Assembly: GCA_947493005.1 (NCBI GenBank)
Contig: CANLOY010000002.1
Span: forward strand, 372,001 to 436,000
DNA length: 64,000 bases
Origin: an uncultured Roseivirga sp.
GTDB lineage: Bacteria; Bacteroidota; Bacteroidia; Cytophagales; Cyclobacteriaceae
Direction: 5' to 3'
Part shown: piece after piece, positions 8,354-16,018 of the stretch
Position numbering within the stretch: the stretch's first letter is position 1
Layout: the number at the start of each line of letters is the position of its first letter
Position numbers and translations under genes: made by a program
The notes under the pieces: model-generated
Told to the model about the DNA's origin: nothing
Databases searched by the model: none
Seen by the model: the letters and a program-made list of their open reading frames with translations, nothing else

Positions 8354-9142
8354 ATGAGCAATAAGCCTTTTACCATTATCCGTTTCCTGAAAAACATTGG
8401 TATCATGGCAGGGATTTTTACAGTGTTATTACTGTTCTTTTTTTACATCTACCTGCCCAATACCACAAATCACAACGAGACGATTACCGTACCAGACCTA
8501 GTCGGAACCTCTTTCGATAATATAGATGGGTTATTAACTAACAGGAGTCTCAGGTATGAGGTTGTAGTAGACTCTGGCTACTCAGAAAAGTTTGATCCTG
8601 AGGTAATCCTCAGTCAGAATCCGAGAGCAGGCGCCAAGGTTAAAGAAAACCGGAAAATATATCTGACACTTAACGCCAATGTACCTCCTCAAGTTAGAAT
8701 GCCCAACTTGATAAATACTGACCTACTGAATGCTGAAGATATTTTAAGTAGCAATGGGCTTAAGCGTGGTGAGATCACTTACGTCCCGGATCTAAGGGTA
8801 AATGCTGTAATCAAACAACAACTAGACGGAGAAGACATCACACCGGGCACCATGTTATACAAAGGCTCAACCATTGATTTGATCATCGGAAATGGGGTGG
8901 GTGTGGAAACTTTTGCAATACCTGATTTTATTGGGCGAACTTTAGATGAAGCTAAATTTCAAATTCAGGATGCAGGTCTGAAGCTGGATATGATAAACTA
9001 TATTCCTGTTGACTCTGTCCCTGCAAATACCATATACAAGCAGCTCCCTCCTGTTGGAACAATGGTTAGAAAAAACAGGATCATTGAGTTATGGGTAAGC
9101 GGAACAAAACCTGAAGAAAAAGAGGAAAACGAAGATAAATAA
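8354..9142 (+). CDS. single-pass membrane protein with three PASTA domains
   Basis: The 262-residue protein has a short cytoplasmic N-terminus, one membrane helix (about residues 13-34) and three extracytoplasmic PASTA repeats, each opening with a proline/aspartate phrase (VPDLVG, MPNLIN, IPDFIG) and carrying a QxPxxGxxV-type end. PASTA domains bind peptidoglycan fragments or beta-lactams in Ser/Thr kinases and PBPs; here no kinase or transpeptidase domain is attached. The C-terminus is Glu/Lys rich. A stand-alone cell-wall anchor or sensor is an inference. The next gene starts three bases after its stop. Confidence 0.85.
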   Translation: MSNKPFTIIRFLKNIGIMAGIFTVLLLFFFYIYLPNTTNHNETITVPDLVGTSFDNIDGLLTNRSLRYEVVVDSGYSEKFDPEVILSQNPRAGAKVKENRKIYLTLNANVPPQVRMPNLINTDLLNAEDILSSNGLKRGEITYVPDLRVNAVIKQQLDGEDITPGTMLYKGSTIDLIIGNGVGVETFAIPDFIGRTLDEAKFQIQDAGLKLDMINYIPVDSVPANTIYKQLPPVGTMVRKNRIIELWVSGTKPEEKEENEDK

Positions 9143-9144
9143 GC

Positions 9145-11016
9145 TTGAAACAGAAGGTCTTTATATTATTACTTCTTGTACTACAGGTTTGCGCTCAAGC
9201 GCAAATTGTAGAAAGGCCACTGCCTAATAAATTTCGTAAACCTCAAGCCATATCATTTGCTGCAAACCAATCAACTCAAACACTCTCTACAGTCAACATT
9301 CCTTTTTGGGAAGATTTCTCTACCAGTTCTTTAGTACCATCTATCAGTAAATGGACTAATTCGCAAAACGTAAGGATCAGTAACGGTATCGGGAAAAACG
9401 CCCCAACCATTAATGTTGCGATCTTTGATGGAGTTGATGTTAATGGAGCACCTTACAATGCTAACAGTCTGATAAATGGTGCCACTGATAGTCTGACATC
9501 TCAGTTAATTGATCTTTCTGTGCTTGGAGCAGATCAGGCAGATTCTGTATACCTGAGTTTTTTCTGGCAGGTCAATGGTAATGGTGAAATTCCCGATCTG
9601 GAAGACTCTCTGGTTTTACAGTTCAAAAACCCTACTGGCGAGTGGATTAATATGTGGTCTCAGATTGGCGGAACAGAAAATGAGTCAGAAGAGTTTACTC
9701 AGCAACTAGTCCAGGTTCCGCAAAGTTTCTTCTACAGTTCTTTTCAATTTCGCTTCCAATCTTATTCAAGGTTGGCGGGAGCTTTCGACACATGGTTAGT
9801 AGACTATATCTTTCTGAATGATTCCAGGTACGCAAACGACATTGCACATGTTGATCGGGCTTTGACTCAGAAACCATCATTTCTGACAGCCCCCTATTCG
9901 GCCATGCCCACCGAACAGTTTTTTGCTAATCCGACCAGATACTTAATTGCAACCGAAACGGAATTCTACAACTTGAACTCATTCTTTCAACCTATACAGT
10001 ACACTGCGACAGTTCATGAGCTTACCGATAATATTCTTGTAGAAACACTAAATGATGAAACAGTAGCAAATCCTCTACCAGGCCCTTTTGAAAGACATGT
10101 TTTTAACTCGCCAATATTGAATCACGTGCCTCTGGACCGAAATGCTGATTCGCTGCTGTTGGAAACCACCTATTACATTCGCTCTGGAGATAATTTCTTT
10201 ATTGAAGATATCAATCCAGGAGTCGATACTACTTTCAACACCTTGGTAGATTATCGTATCAATGATACAGTAAGAATAACCACGGTAATTGATGATTATC
10301 TGGCCTATGATGATGGAGACCCTGATTTTGCTGCGGGAATCAACCAAAGAGGTGGACAAGTCGCTTATGCCTTCTTTGCGGAGGAAAGGGCTTTACTTAC
10401 GCATATCGATATCAACTTCCCTTTTATTCAACAAGCTGGAGAACCTATTGAACTTTTAGTTTGGAGTAAGCTAGACAAGAATCCTGAATCCATCCTCTTT
10501 CAAGACCCTTTCAGTGTACTGAGACCTGAATCCATTGGTGACTTAAGGGCTTATGAGTTAGATACTCCTGTTTTTGTTCAGGACACTTTTTATATAGGTT
10601 TTCAGCAAGCTACCAATGAGTTCCTTGCCATAGGGCTTGACAAGAATAATGACACTGGGGATAAAATGTTTTTCAATGTAAGCGGAGAATGGAGAAAGAA
10701 CGAATTTGTCAATGGTAGTTTTCTAATGCGTCCACGCTTTGACAAGACCGTAGCTGCCAACTTTGTCCCGCCTGCAGAGATCGCTCCTACTGCGCCAAAT
10801 ATATATCCAAACCCTAGCTCCGGTTCCATATTTATTGAAGGAGAAATAGAGTCACTTCAGGTTTTTGATAACTGGGGTCAACAAGGTGCTTTTTCTATAA
10901 AGAAAACCGATGATGGCATTCAAGTAGACCTGAGTAAAAACAAAAAAGGGATATATTTGCTCAAGTTTTTCAAAGAGGGAACCCTCTTTACCAAAAGAAT
11001 AATTCTCAACAACTGA
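9145..11016 (+). CDS. type IX secretion cargo protein with C-terminal sorting domain
   Basis: The 623-residue product begins at a TTG (9145), the only start that keeps the full signal peptide MKQKVFILLLLVLQVCAQAQ. The body has jelly-roll-like beta segments (FWEDFST, a common opening in such surface proteins) but no catalytic motif I recognise. The last 75 residues are a T9SS type-A sorting domain: YPNPSSG, a central KNKKGIYLLKFF segment and a basic KRIILNN end. It is expected to be exported to the periplasm, carried across the outer membrane and cleaved or attached at the surface. It is tightly linked to the PASTA gene. Confidence 0.88.
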   Translation: MKQKVFILLLLVLQVCAQAQIVERPLPNKFRKPQAISFAANQSTQTLSTVNIPFWEDFSTSSLVPSISKWTNSQNVRISNGIGKNAPTINVAIFDGVDVNGAPYNANSLINGATDSLTSQLIDLSVLGADQADSVYLSFFWQVNGNGEIPDLEDSLVLQFKNPTGEWINMWSQIGGTENESEEFTQQLVQVPQSFFYSSFQFRFQSYSRLAGAFDTWLVDYIFLNDSRYANDIAHVDRALTQKPSFLTAPYSAMPTEQFFANPTRYLIATETEFYNLNSFFQPIQYTATVHELTDNILVETLNDETVANPLPGPFERHVFNSPILNHVPLDRNADSLLLETTYYIRSGDNFFIEDINPGVDTTFNTLVDYRINDTVRITTVIDDYLAYDDGDPDFAAGINQRGGQVAYAFFAEERALLTHIDINFPFIQQAGEPIELLVWSKLDKNPESILFQDPFSVLRPESIGDLRAYELDTPVFVQDTFYIGFQQATNEFLAIGLDKNNDTGDKMFFNVSGEWRKNEFVNGSFLMRPRFDKTVAANFVPPAEIAPTAPNIYPNPSSGSIFIEGEIESLQVFDNWGQQGAFSIKKTDDGIQVDLSKNKKGIYLLKFFKEGTLFTKRIILNN

Positions 11017-11017
11017 C

Positions 11018-11317
11018 ATGCAGGAAATTACCGTACAGGCACTAAAAGAAAGATTGGCCAACAACGAGAATCTGAACATTATTGATGTTCGTGAAGAGTG
11101 GGAACACACAGAAGATAATATTGGAGCAAAATTGCTACCACTCGGAGAACTTCCTCAACACCTCCAGGAAATTGAGCACCTTAAAAATGAAGAAGTAATT
11201 GTTCACTGCAGAAGCGGTGCAAGATCGGCCAAAGCGCAAAAGTATTTGATTTCGCAGGGTTTCCAGAATGTGATTAACCTTGCCGGTGGCATTTTGGCTT
11301 TCAGAGAAGCAGAATAA
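11018..11317 (+). CDS. single-domain rhodanese
   Basis: The 99-residue protein is a lone rhodanese domain. It has IIDVREEWEH near residue 21 and the active-site loop HCRSGARS with nucleophilic Cys64, then an NLAGGI end motif. Rhodaneses carry sulfane sulfur as a Cys persulfide; the acceptor is unknown. It starts one base after the T9SS protein gene and ends directly against the convergent HAD gene. Confidence 0.9.
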   Translation: MQEITVQALKERLANNENLNIIDVREEWEHTEDNIGAKLLPLGELPQHLQEIEHLKNEEVIVHCRSGARSAKAQKYLISQGFQNVINLAGGILAFREAE

Positions 11318-11944
11318 TCATTCAAACAGATTCATCCAATCATCCGGACTTTGGTTATGGTACACTTGTAACCCCAACTGACTGGCTGCATTGATATTCT
11401 CTAGCTTATCGTCTATAAACAAGGCATTATGGGCTGCGACAGACTGCTCATCTAAAATAACCTGCCAGGCTCCTGAGTCTGGCTTTCTTTCTCCTATTTC
11501 ATTTGAAAGATAAACTTTATCGAAATAAGCATAGAAATCCTTTTGTGGTGAGAAGTGATCAGCAATTTGAAGGAAACGTCTCACATGAATTGCATTGGTA
11601 TTACTCATTACATAGAGTTTATAAGCCGACCTAAGTCTATTCAGTTTTTCAAACTTCGCTTTGGGTATAGTGCCAAGCATTGCATTCCATGCTTCGTCCA
11701 AGTACTCTTCTGGTCCTTCAAATAAAAAAGATTCTCTAAGATGGGCTCTGAAAGTGGGGTCATCAATCTTTCCTGTTTCATAGTCCTTAAAGTATTTCTC
11801 ATTGGAAACTATATCACCAGCTTCTTCAATCGACATTTTTCCAAGTGCGGCAAATGCCTTAATTGTTTGTGACTCAGCCAGGTTAATGATTACGCCACCC
11901 AGGTCGAAAATAATTGCTTCAATTTTAGTGATATCTAAAGGCAT
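11318..11944 (-). CDS. HAD-superfamily (IA) hydrolase
   Basis: I start this at the ATG at 11944 (MPLDITKIEAIIFDLGGV), 15 codons inside the longest frame, because the fold begins there; product 208 residues. Motif I is FDLGGVI with nucleophilic Asp14, motif II is YVMSNTN, motif III has the GERKPD lysine, and motif IV is FIDDKLENI. The helical cap lies between motifs I and II. The likely reaction is removal of phosphate from a small sugar or nucleotide phosphate; substrate unknown. Its 3' end abuts the rhodanese stop. Confidence 0.88.
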   Translation of the reverse strand: MPLDITKIEAIIFDLGGVIINLAESQTIKAFAALGKMSIEEAGDIVSNEKYFKDYETGKIDDPTFRAHLRESFLFEGPEEYLDEAWNAMLGTIPKAKFEKLNRLRSAYKLYVMSNTNAIHVRRFLQIADHFSPQKDFYAYFDKVYLSNEIGERKPDSGAWQVILDEQSVAAHNALFIDDKLENINAASQLGLQVYHNQSPDDWMNLFE

Positions 11945-12019
11945 TTGATGTTGTTTAATTAGCCGCAAATATGTAACATTGCAATCCAATTTTCAAAGGC
12001 CTTCGACAGCTTTTGGAAA

Positions 12020-12093
12020 GGGCCTATAACTCAGTTGGTTAGAGTATCTGACTCATAATCAGAAAGTCCCTGGTTCGAGCCCAGGTGGGCCCA
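12020..12093 (+). tRNA. tRNA with CAT anticodon (Met or Ile2)
   Basis: The acceptor GGGCCTA pairs with TGGGCCC; the D stem ACTC/GAGT has loop AGTTGGTTA; the anticodon arm TCTGA-CTCATAA-TCAGA has a normal U33 and CAT anticodon; the T arm CCTGG-TTCGAGC-CCAGG is complete; the discriminator is A and CCA is not encoded. Whether the anticodon C is modified to lysidine (Ile2) cannot be told from sequence. Confidence 0.93.
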
Positions 12094-12106
12094 CTTGAAA
12101 ATCAGC

Positions 12107-12133
12107 CAGTTACGAAAGTAGCTGTCTTTTTTT
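12107..12133 (+). terminator. terminator of the tRNA gene
   Basis: CAGTTAC and GTAGCTG pair around a GAAA tetraloop and are followed by a T-run. A similar sequence recurs at 17116-17154. Confidence 0.8.
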
Positions 12134-12143
12134 ATGTATATAT

Positions 12144-12165
12144 CGCGTGCTTTTCGCGTGCTTTT
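12144..12165. repeat. two tandem CGCGTGCTTTT units
   Basis: The 11-mer CGCGTGCTTTT occurs twice head to tail (12144-12154 and 12155-12165) just downstream of the tRNA terminator. It could be a remnant of recombinase arm sites at a tRNA-linked integration site; no integrase gene is in view. Confidence 0.6.
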
Positions 12166-12175
12166 TCAAAACCAA

Positions 12176-12207
12176 AATCATGCTATTCCAGCTGGAATAG
12201 CATGATT
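12176..12207. repeat. perfect 32-bp palindrome
   Basis: The arm AATCATGCTATTCCAG (12176-12191) is followed immediately by its exact reverse complement (12192-12207), with no spacer and no T-run. It looks more like a DNA-protein or recombination site than a terminator. Confidence 0.85.
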
Positions 12208-12266
12208 CCTTATTATGGTTTTGTGCTTGACACCAACAAGTAGATTGAAATACCATTCAAGTTTTT

Positions 12267-12291
12267 GCGTCTTTTTATAAATAACCCGTCT
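12267..12291 (+). promoter_or_regulatory. predicted SigZ-dependent promoter of the sigma gene
   Basis: GCGTC (12267-12271) preceded by TTTTT, then 15 bases, then CGTCT (12287-12291). The same bipartite motif with the same 15-base gap stands upstream of arsM. CGTC-type -10 boxes are typical of ECF sigma factors, so autoregulation is likely. Confidence 0.6.
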
Positions 12292-12317
12292 CTAAATATA
12301 GAACACTAAATTTAGAG
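12290..12317 (+). promoter_or_regulatory. inverted repeat in the leader of the sigma gene
   Basis: CTCTAAAT (12290-12297) and ATTTAGAG (12310-12317) form 8-bp arms ending two bases before the ATG at 12320. It could be a repressor operator or an mRNA hairpin covering the start. Confidence 0.55.
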
Positions 12318-12319
12318 CG

Positions 12320-12877
12320 ATGCAAACAGACGTTTTAGGCATATGGAACGAAATCAATCTCAGATTGACAGAATTTATAAGGAGCAAAACAAAAGATCCC
12401 GAAATAGCAAAGGACATAGTCCAGGATGTATTCTTAAAAGTCTTTTCTAAAAATGAAATGCTCCGAGAACCAAAGAAACTTGTGGCATGGATTTATCAAG
12501 TCACCAGAAATGAAATCATCGACCATTTCAGAAAATTAAAGAATGATAACCCCAACATGGACATATCGGAAACAGGTAACCAAGAGGAAAATCTAACAGG
12601 AGACCTTATTGACTGTTTGCAACCCATGGTAGACACTCTTCCAGAAAAATATAAAGAAGCATTGATCTTGTCCGATTTAAAGAAGGTATCCCAGAAGGAA
12701 ATTGCCCAAAAGCTGAATATTTCTTATTCAGGAGCAAAATCAAGAGTGCAACGCGGTCGTGAAATGCTCAGATCTGCTTACGAGCAATGCTGCGATATTT
12801 CCGTAGATGTTTATGGAGACGTAATTGACTACCAGTATAAACCCTGCCCCACTGACTGTGAAAAAAAATGTGACTAA
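12320..12877 (+). CDS. sigZ: SigZ-type ECF sigma factor with Cys-rich C-terminus
   Basis: The 185-residue protein has sigma region 2 (about residues 10-80, DPEIAKDIVQDVFLKVF and WIYQVTRNEIIDHFR) and region 4 (about 105-155, LPEKYKEALILSDL and SQKEIAQKLNISYSGAKSRVQRGR). A tail follows with cysteines at 157, 158, 176, 180 and 184. SigZ-type factors in Bacteroidota carry such a tail; direct thiol or metalloid sensing is an inference. No anti-sigma gene is adjacent. It is the first gene after the tRNA, with arsM next, and both share an upstream bipartite motif. Confidence 0.88.
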   Translation: MQTDVLGIWNEINLRLTEFIRSKTKDPEIAKDIVQDVFLKVFSKNEMLREPKKLVAWIYQVTRNEIIDHFRKLKNDNPNMDISETGNQEENLTGDLIDCLQPMVDTLPEKYKEALILSDLKKVSQKEIAQKLNISYSGAKSRVQRGREMLRSAYEQCCDISVDVYGDVIDYQYKPCPTDCEKKCD

Positions 12878-12889
12878 CACATTTTTTTT

Positions 12890-12914
12890 GCGTCTTTTTT
12901 TTTGACATGCGTCT
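12890..12914 (+). promoter_or_regulatory. predicted SigZ-dependent promoter of arsM
   Basis: GCGTC (12890-12894), preceded by a T-run and followed after 15 bases by CGTCT (12910-12914). It matches the motif upstream of the sigma gene in both boxes and in spacing. The arsM ATG is 40 bases downstream. Confidence 0.62.
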
Positions 12915-12953
12915 ATGTAGCAAAAGAATTTAAAAACGCTAAGCATAAACGTT

Positions 12954-13754
12954 ATGTCACAAGAAATAAAAGAAGTAGTAAAACATACTTATACCGAAGT
13001 GGTTAATTCTGAACCTGGATGCGGGTGCGGCCCTTGTTGTGGTTCTCCCATTCAAGAAGTGATTGATCAAGATTGGTCATTAAGTGAGAGCTATTCCGCA
13101 GTAGAAGGTTATGAACCCAAAGCTGACTATGCTTTGGGATGTGGAATTCCCACGGAACATGCTAAAATAAAAGAAGGAGATACGGTGCTAGACCTAGGTT
13201 CGGGGGCGGGCAATGATGTCTTTGTGGCCCGAAGCATTGTTGGTGAAGCTGGAGCTGTCATCGGTGTCGATATGACCAAAGCAATGATTGATAAAGCCAA
13301 TGAGAACAAACAAAAACTAGGATATGCAAACGTCAATTTTGTCTTGGGAGAAATTGAGAATCTACCAATAGAAGATAATTCAATTGATGTGGCAGTGAGC
13401 AACTGCGTAATGAACTTAGTCCCGGATAAAAACAAGGCTTACGAAGAGACCTACAGAGTTCTGAAACCTAATGGTCATTTTAATATGTCTGATATCGTTT
13501 TAAAAGGAGAGTTGCCAGAAGGCATTAAACAGGCCGCAGAGATGTATGCTGGCTGTATTTCCGGAGCCATGCAAAAGCAAGATTATCTGGAGGTAATTGA
13601 AAAAGCAGGTTTTAAGAACATTGAGATTACAAAGGAGCGGGAAATTGACGTTCCAGATCAAGTGTTCCTTCGATACGTTTCGGAGGAGGAACTTGCCACT
13701 TTTAAGGAAGGGGGAAATTCGATTATTAGCCTGGGGGTATACGCAGAAAAATAG
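12954..13754 (+). CDS. arsM: arsenite S-adenosylmethionine methyltransferase ArsM
   Basis: ArsM methylates trivalent arsenite with SAM in the cytoplasm to give methylated, partly volatile arsenicals. The 266-residue protein has a Cys-rich head (C23, C25, C28, C29), the Rossmann SAM site VLDLGSGAGNDVF (about 78-90), and the three cysteines expected for As(III) binding: C63 in LGCGIP, C151 in SNCVMNL and C201 in YAGCISGA. Length and motif order match bacterial ArsM. It has its own predicted ECF-type promoter and is followed by four genes on the same strand. Confidence 0.92.
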   Translation: MSQEIKEVVKHTYTEVVNSEPGCGCGPCCGSPIQEVIDQDWSLSESYSAVEGYEPKADYALGCGIPTEHAKIKEGDTVLDLGSGAGNDVFVARSIVGEAGAVIGVDMTKAMIDKANENKQKLGYANVNFVLGEIENLPIEDNSIDVAVSNCVMNLVPDKNKAYEETYRVLKPNGHFNMSDIVLKGELPEGIKQAAEMYAGCISGAMQKQDYLEVIEKAGFKNIEITKEREIDVPDQVFLRYVSEEELATFKEGGNSIISLGVYAEK

Positions 13755-13820
13755 TCAGAATTTACTAATCGCAGCCTAAAACCTTGAGGCTACTTATTAA
13801 TAACCACAATTGCATTTAAA

Positions 13821-14732
13821 ATGAAAGCACTTAATAAAATCACCTTGGCATTCTTGGTATTCACCATATTCCGATTCTCTGTCTATGGTCAATCAAAAAA
13901 CAATAGTTCCATTTCAACAATACACGAAATGGAAGCAGCAAAAAATCACTATAAGAGCTTAAGCACATTAAGTCCTGAAAAAAGAAAATCTTATTCTTCA
14001 ATGGACAAGGTCAAAAACCTACCGAAAGATTTCACAAGGTTCACGTTGGTTTATGGACTCAATAAGCCCTACTATCTATCCTTATCTCAAGTGGACTTCA
14101 TAGTAAAAGCTGTAGAGCACCCTGCCAATAGTTCTGAACAAACCAGAGCAGAGCTGGATTTTTTATTGAAGCTTCAAAGCGAAAGAAACGAGAAGCAAAC
14201 AGAACGAGTTCGAGAGCTTGGCAGAATCGGCTATTGGCCAGCACTTAACTATACCAAAGCCCACCCTAAATACAAGGAAAACGAAGAAGATCTTCTTTTT
14301 ATGATCCATCAGGTTACGGGTAAGAATTTCACTTCTGACCAAATACCATTCACAACGAATTTGTTGAAGGGAGTTATGCATGATACACGATTGATGGAAT
14401 TTGCAATCAAGCATAACCTTCTAAGAGTAAGGCCCTATCGTTTAGACACAAGAATTACTCCACTGAGTGAGATCCCTACACCTTCTTTTGTAAGCGGCCA
14501 TACACTATGGGCTTACTCCATTGCATTTGTAATGAGTGAACTTGTACCAGACAAACGATCCGAGTACTTGAACTTAGCCTATGAAATAGGGCTTTCAAGG
14601 GAGATTATGGGAGTTCATTACCCAAGTGATGAAGAAATAGCTCGTCAAGTAGCCAATCGCATGCTCACACTTATGTGGCATACACAAAAATTTCAGGATG
14701 ACTTTGTCAAGGCGAAAAAAGAATGGAAATAA
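13821..14732 (+). CDS. secreted PAP2-family acid phosphatase
   Basis: The 303-residue product has a signal peptide ending near VYGQ (residue 24). The PAP2 triad is present: LRVRPYRL (from KxxxxxxRP), PSFVSGHTLW (PSGH-type with catalytic His) and SREIMGVHYPSDEE (SRxxxxxHxxxD). These enzymes hydrolyse phosphomonoesters in the periplasm. It lies 66 bases after arsM, with a short AGCCT/AGGCT hairpin between. Its link to metalloid handling is positional only. Confidence 0.88.
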   Translation: MKALNKITLAFLVFTIFRFSVYGQSKNNSSISTIHEMEAAKNHYKSLSTLSPEKRKSYSSMDKVKNLPKDFTRFTLVYGLNKPYYLSLSQVDFIVKAVEHPANSSEQTRAELDFLLKLQSERNEKQTERVRELGRIGYWPALNYTKAHPKYKENEEDLLFMIHQVTGKNFTSDQIPFTTNLLKGVMHDTRLMEFAIKHNLLRVRPYRLDTRITPLSEIPTPSFVSGHTLWAYSIAFVMSELVPDKRSEYLNLAYEIGLSREIMGVHYPSDEEIARQVANRMLTLMWHTQKFQDDFVKAKKEWK

Positions 14733-14767
14733 CTCAAAACTTCAGGTCTTAATTAAAGCACATAAAT

Positions 14768-16018
14768 ATGAAAAATTCACAAAACACTGCTTGTTGTACA
14801 CCAGATACTGACGCAACAGCTAATACTAATGTTGACTGTTGTTCTCCCAATGCTGAGAATCAGAACAAAATATCGAACAACAAATACGCTAAAAGCAATC
14901 CAAATTACTTGCAGTCTATGTTTGGAGCTACCGATTTAACTCCTTTATGGCTTGCTGATATGGACTTTAAAGTTGCTGAACCAATTACTGCTGAAATTCA
15001 AAGGCTTGCCAATCGAAGTAACTACGCCTACGAATTTAATTCCGGGGAAGTCTTTAGTGCAATAGCGAATTGGAACAAACGAAGAAATGGTTTGGATTTG
15101 AACCCTAAATCTTTTGTCCAAGTACCAGGAGTGCTTACAGGCATCGCTTTGCTCATAAGGGAACTCACAAAAGAGAGTGACAATATTCTGATTCAAACGC
15201 CAGTATACCATCAGTTTTTCAAAGTAATAAGTTCTGCAAAACGAAATATTATTGATACCCCCCTTAAAATAGTTGACGGTAGATACGAAATGGATTGGGA
15301 AGACCTGACTAATAAATTGGTATCTAATGATGTCAAGTTGATGATACTCTGTAATCCTCACAATCCGGTTGGCAGAGTATGGACAAAGGAAGAGATTCAA
15401 CGTCTGTCGGATTTGGCGAATGAGCACAACGTGACTATCATCAGTGATGAAATCCATTCTGATGTCGTTTTTGCTCCCGCTCGCTTTAATAGCATTGCCA
15501 GTGTAACAGACAATCGTCACATAGCTGTCCTAGGTTCTCCGGCAAAGACTTTTGGTATGCAAAGCATTTCTCAGGGCTATCTATACATAGCAGATCAGGC
15601 CATGTATGAGCAAATTAAAGCCACTGTCGGTTCAATGTATCTCGATCATGGCAATGTTATTTCAAACTATGCGACACTCGCTGCCTATAATAGATCGGAG
15701 GACTGGTTGAATAACTTGATTGATTATCTTCAGGACACTATTAAATGGATTGAGAAATTCCTTAGAACCGAACTACCTCAGGTAAAAATGTATACCCCAG
15801 AAGGTACTTATCAAACCTGGTTGGATTTCTCAGGGCTTGGTTTGACAAAAGACCAACTAAATGATGTTGTAGTCAAAAAAGCTAAATTGGCATTGACACC
15901 CGGAGATTGGTTTGGGGCCGGGCATGAACATTTCATGAGAATGAATCTAGCCTCTCCAAAAAAACAAGTCCAGGATGCCTTCATTAAACTATCAAAGGCA
16001 GTAAATGAAAGTTTATGA
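14768..16018 (+). CDS. PatB/MalY-type PLP enzyme (C-S lyase) with a vicinal-Cys head
   Basis: The 416-residue fold-type I PLP enzyme resembles MalY/PatB cystathionine beta-lyases, which split C-S bonds to give thiol or sulfide, pyruvate and ammonia. Core motifs are ADMDFKVAEP, CNPHNPVGRVW, SDEIHSD (Asp227 to the PLP nitrogen) and SPAKTF with Schiff-base Lys260. Unusually, a roughly 35-residue N-terminal extension carries two vicinal pairs (C9-C10 and C24-C25), absent from the MalY/PatB proteins I know. The last 14 bases overlap the next gene, so translation is coupled. A thiol-supply role in metalloid defence is inferred. Confidence 0.85.
   Translation: MKNSQNTACCTPDTDATANTNVDCCSPNAENQNKISNNKYAKSNPNYLQSMFGATDLTPLWLADMDFKVAEPITAEIQRLANRSNYAYEFNSGEVFSAIANWNKRRNGLDLNPKSFVQVPGVLTGIALLIRELTKESDNILIQTPVYHQFFKVISSAKRNIIDTPLKIVDGRYEMDWEDLTNKLVSNDVKLMILCNPHNPVGRVWTKEEIQRLSDLANEHNVTIISDEIHSDVVFAPARFNSIASVTDNRHIAVLGSPAKTFGMQSISQGYLYIADQAMYEQIKATVGSMYLDHGNVISNYATLAAYNRSEDWLNNLIDYLQDTIKWIEKFLRTELPQVKMYTPEGTYQTWLDFSGLGLTKDQLNDVVVKKAKLALTPGDWFGAGHEHFMRMNLASPKKQVQDAFIKLSKAVNESL

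Noticed and set aside
12144-12165. Further SigZ promoter
   Set aside because: CGCGTGCTTTT resembles the -35-side motif (GCGTC plus T-run), but there is no CGTCT at 15 bases and no gene start close by.
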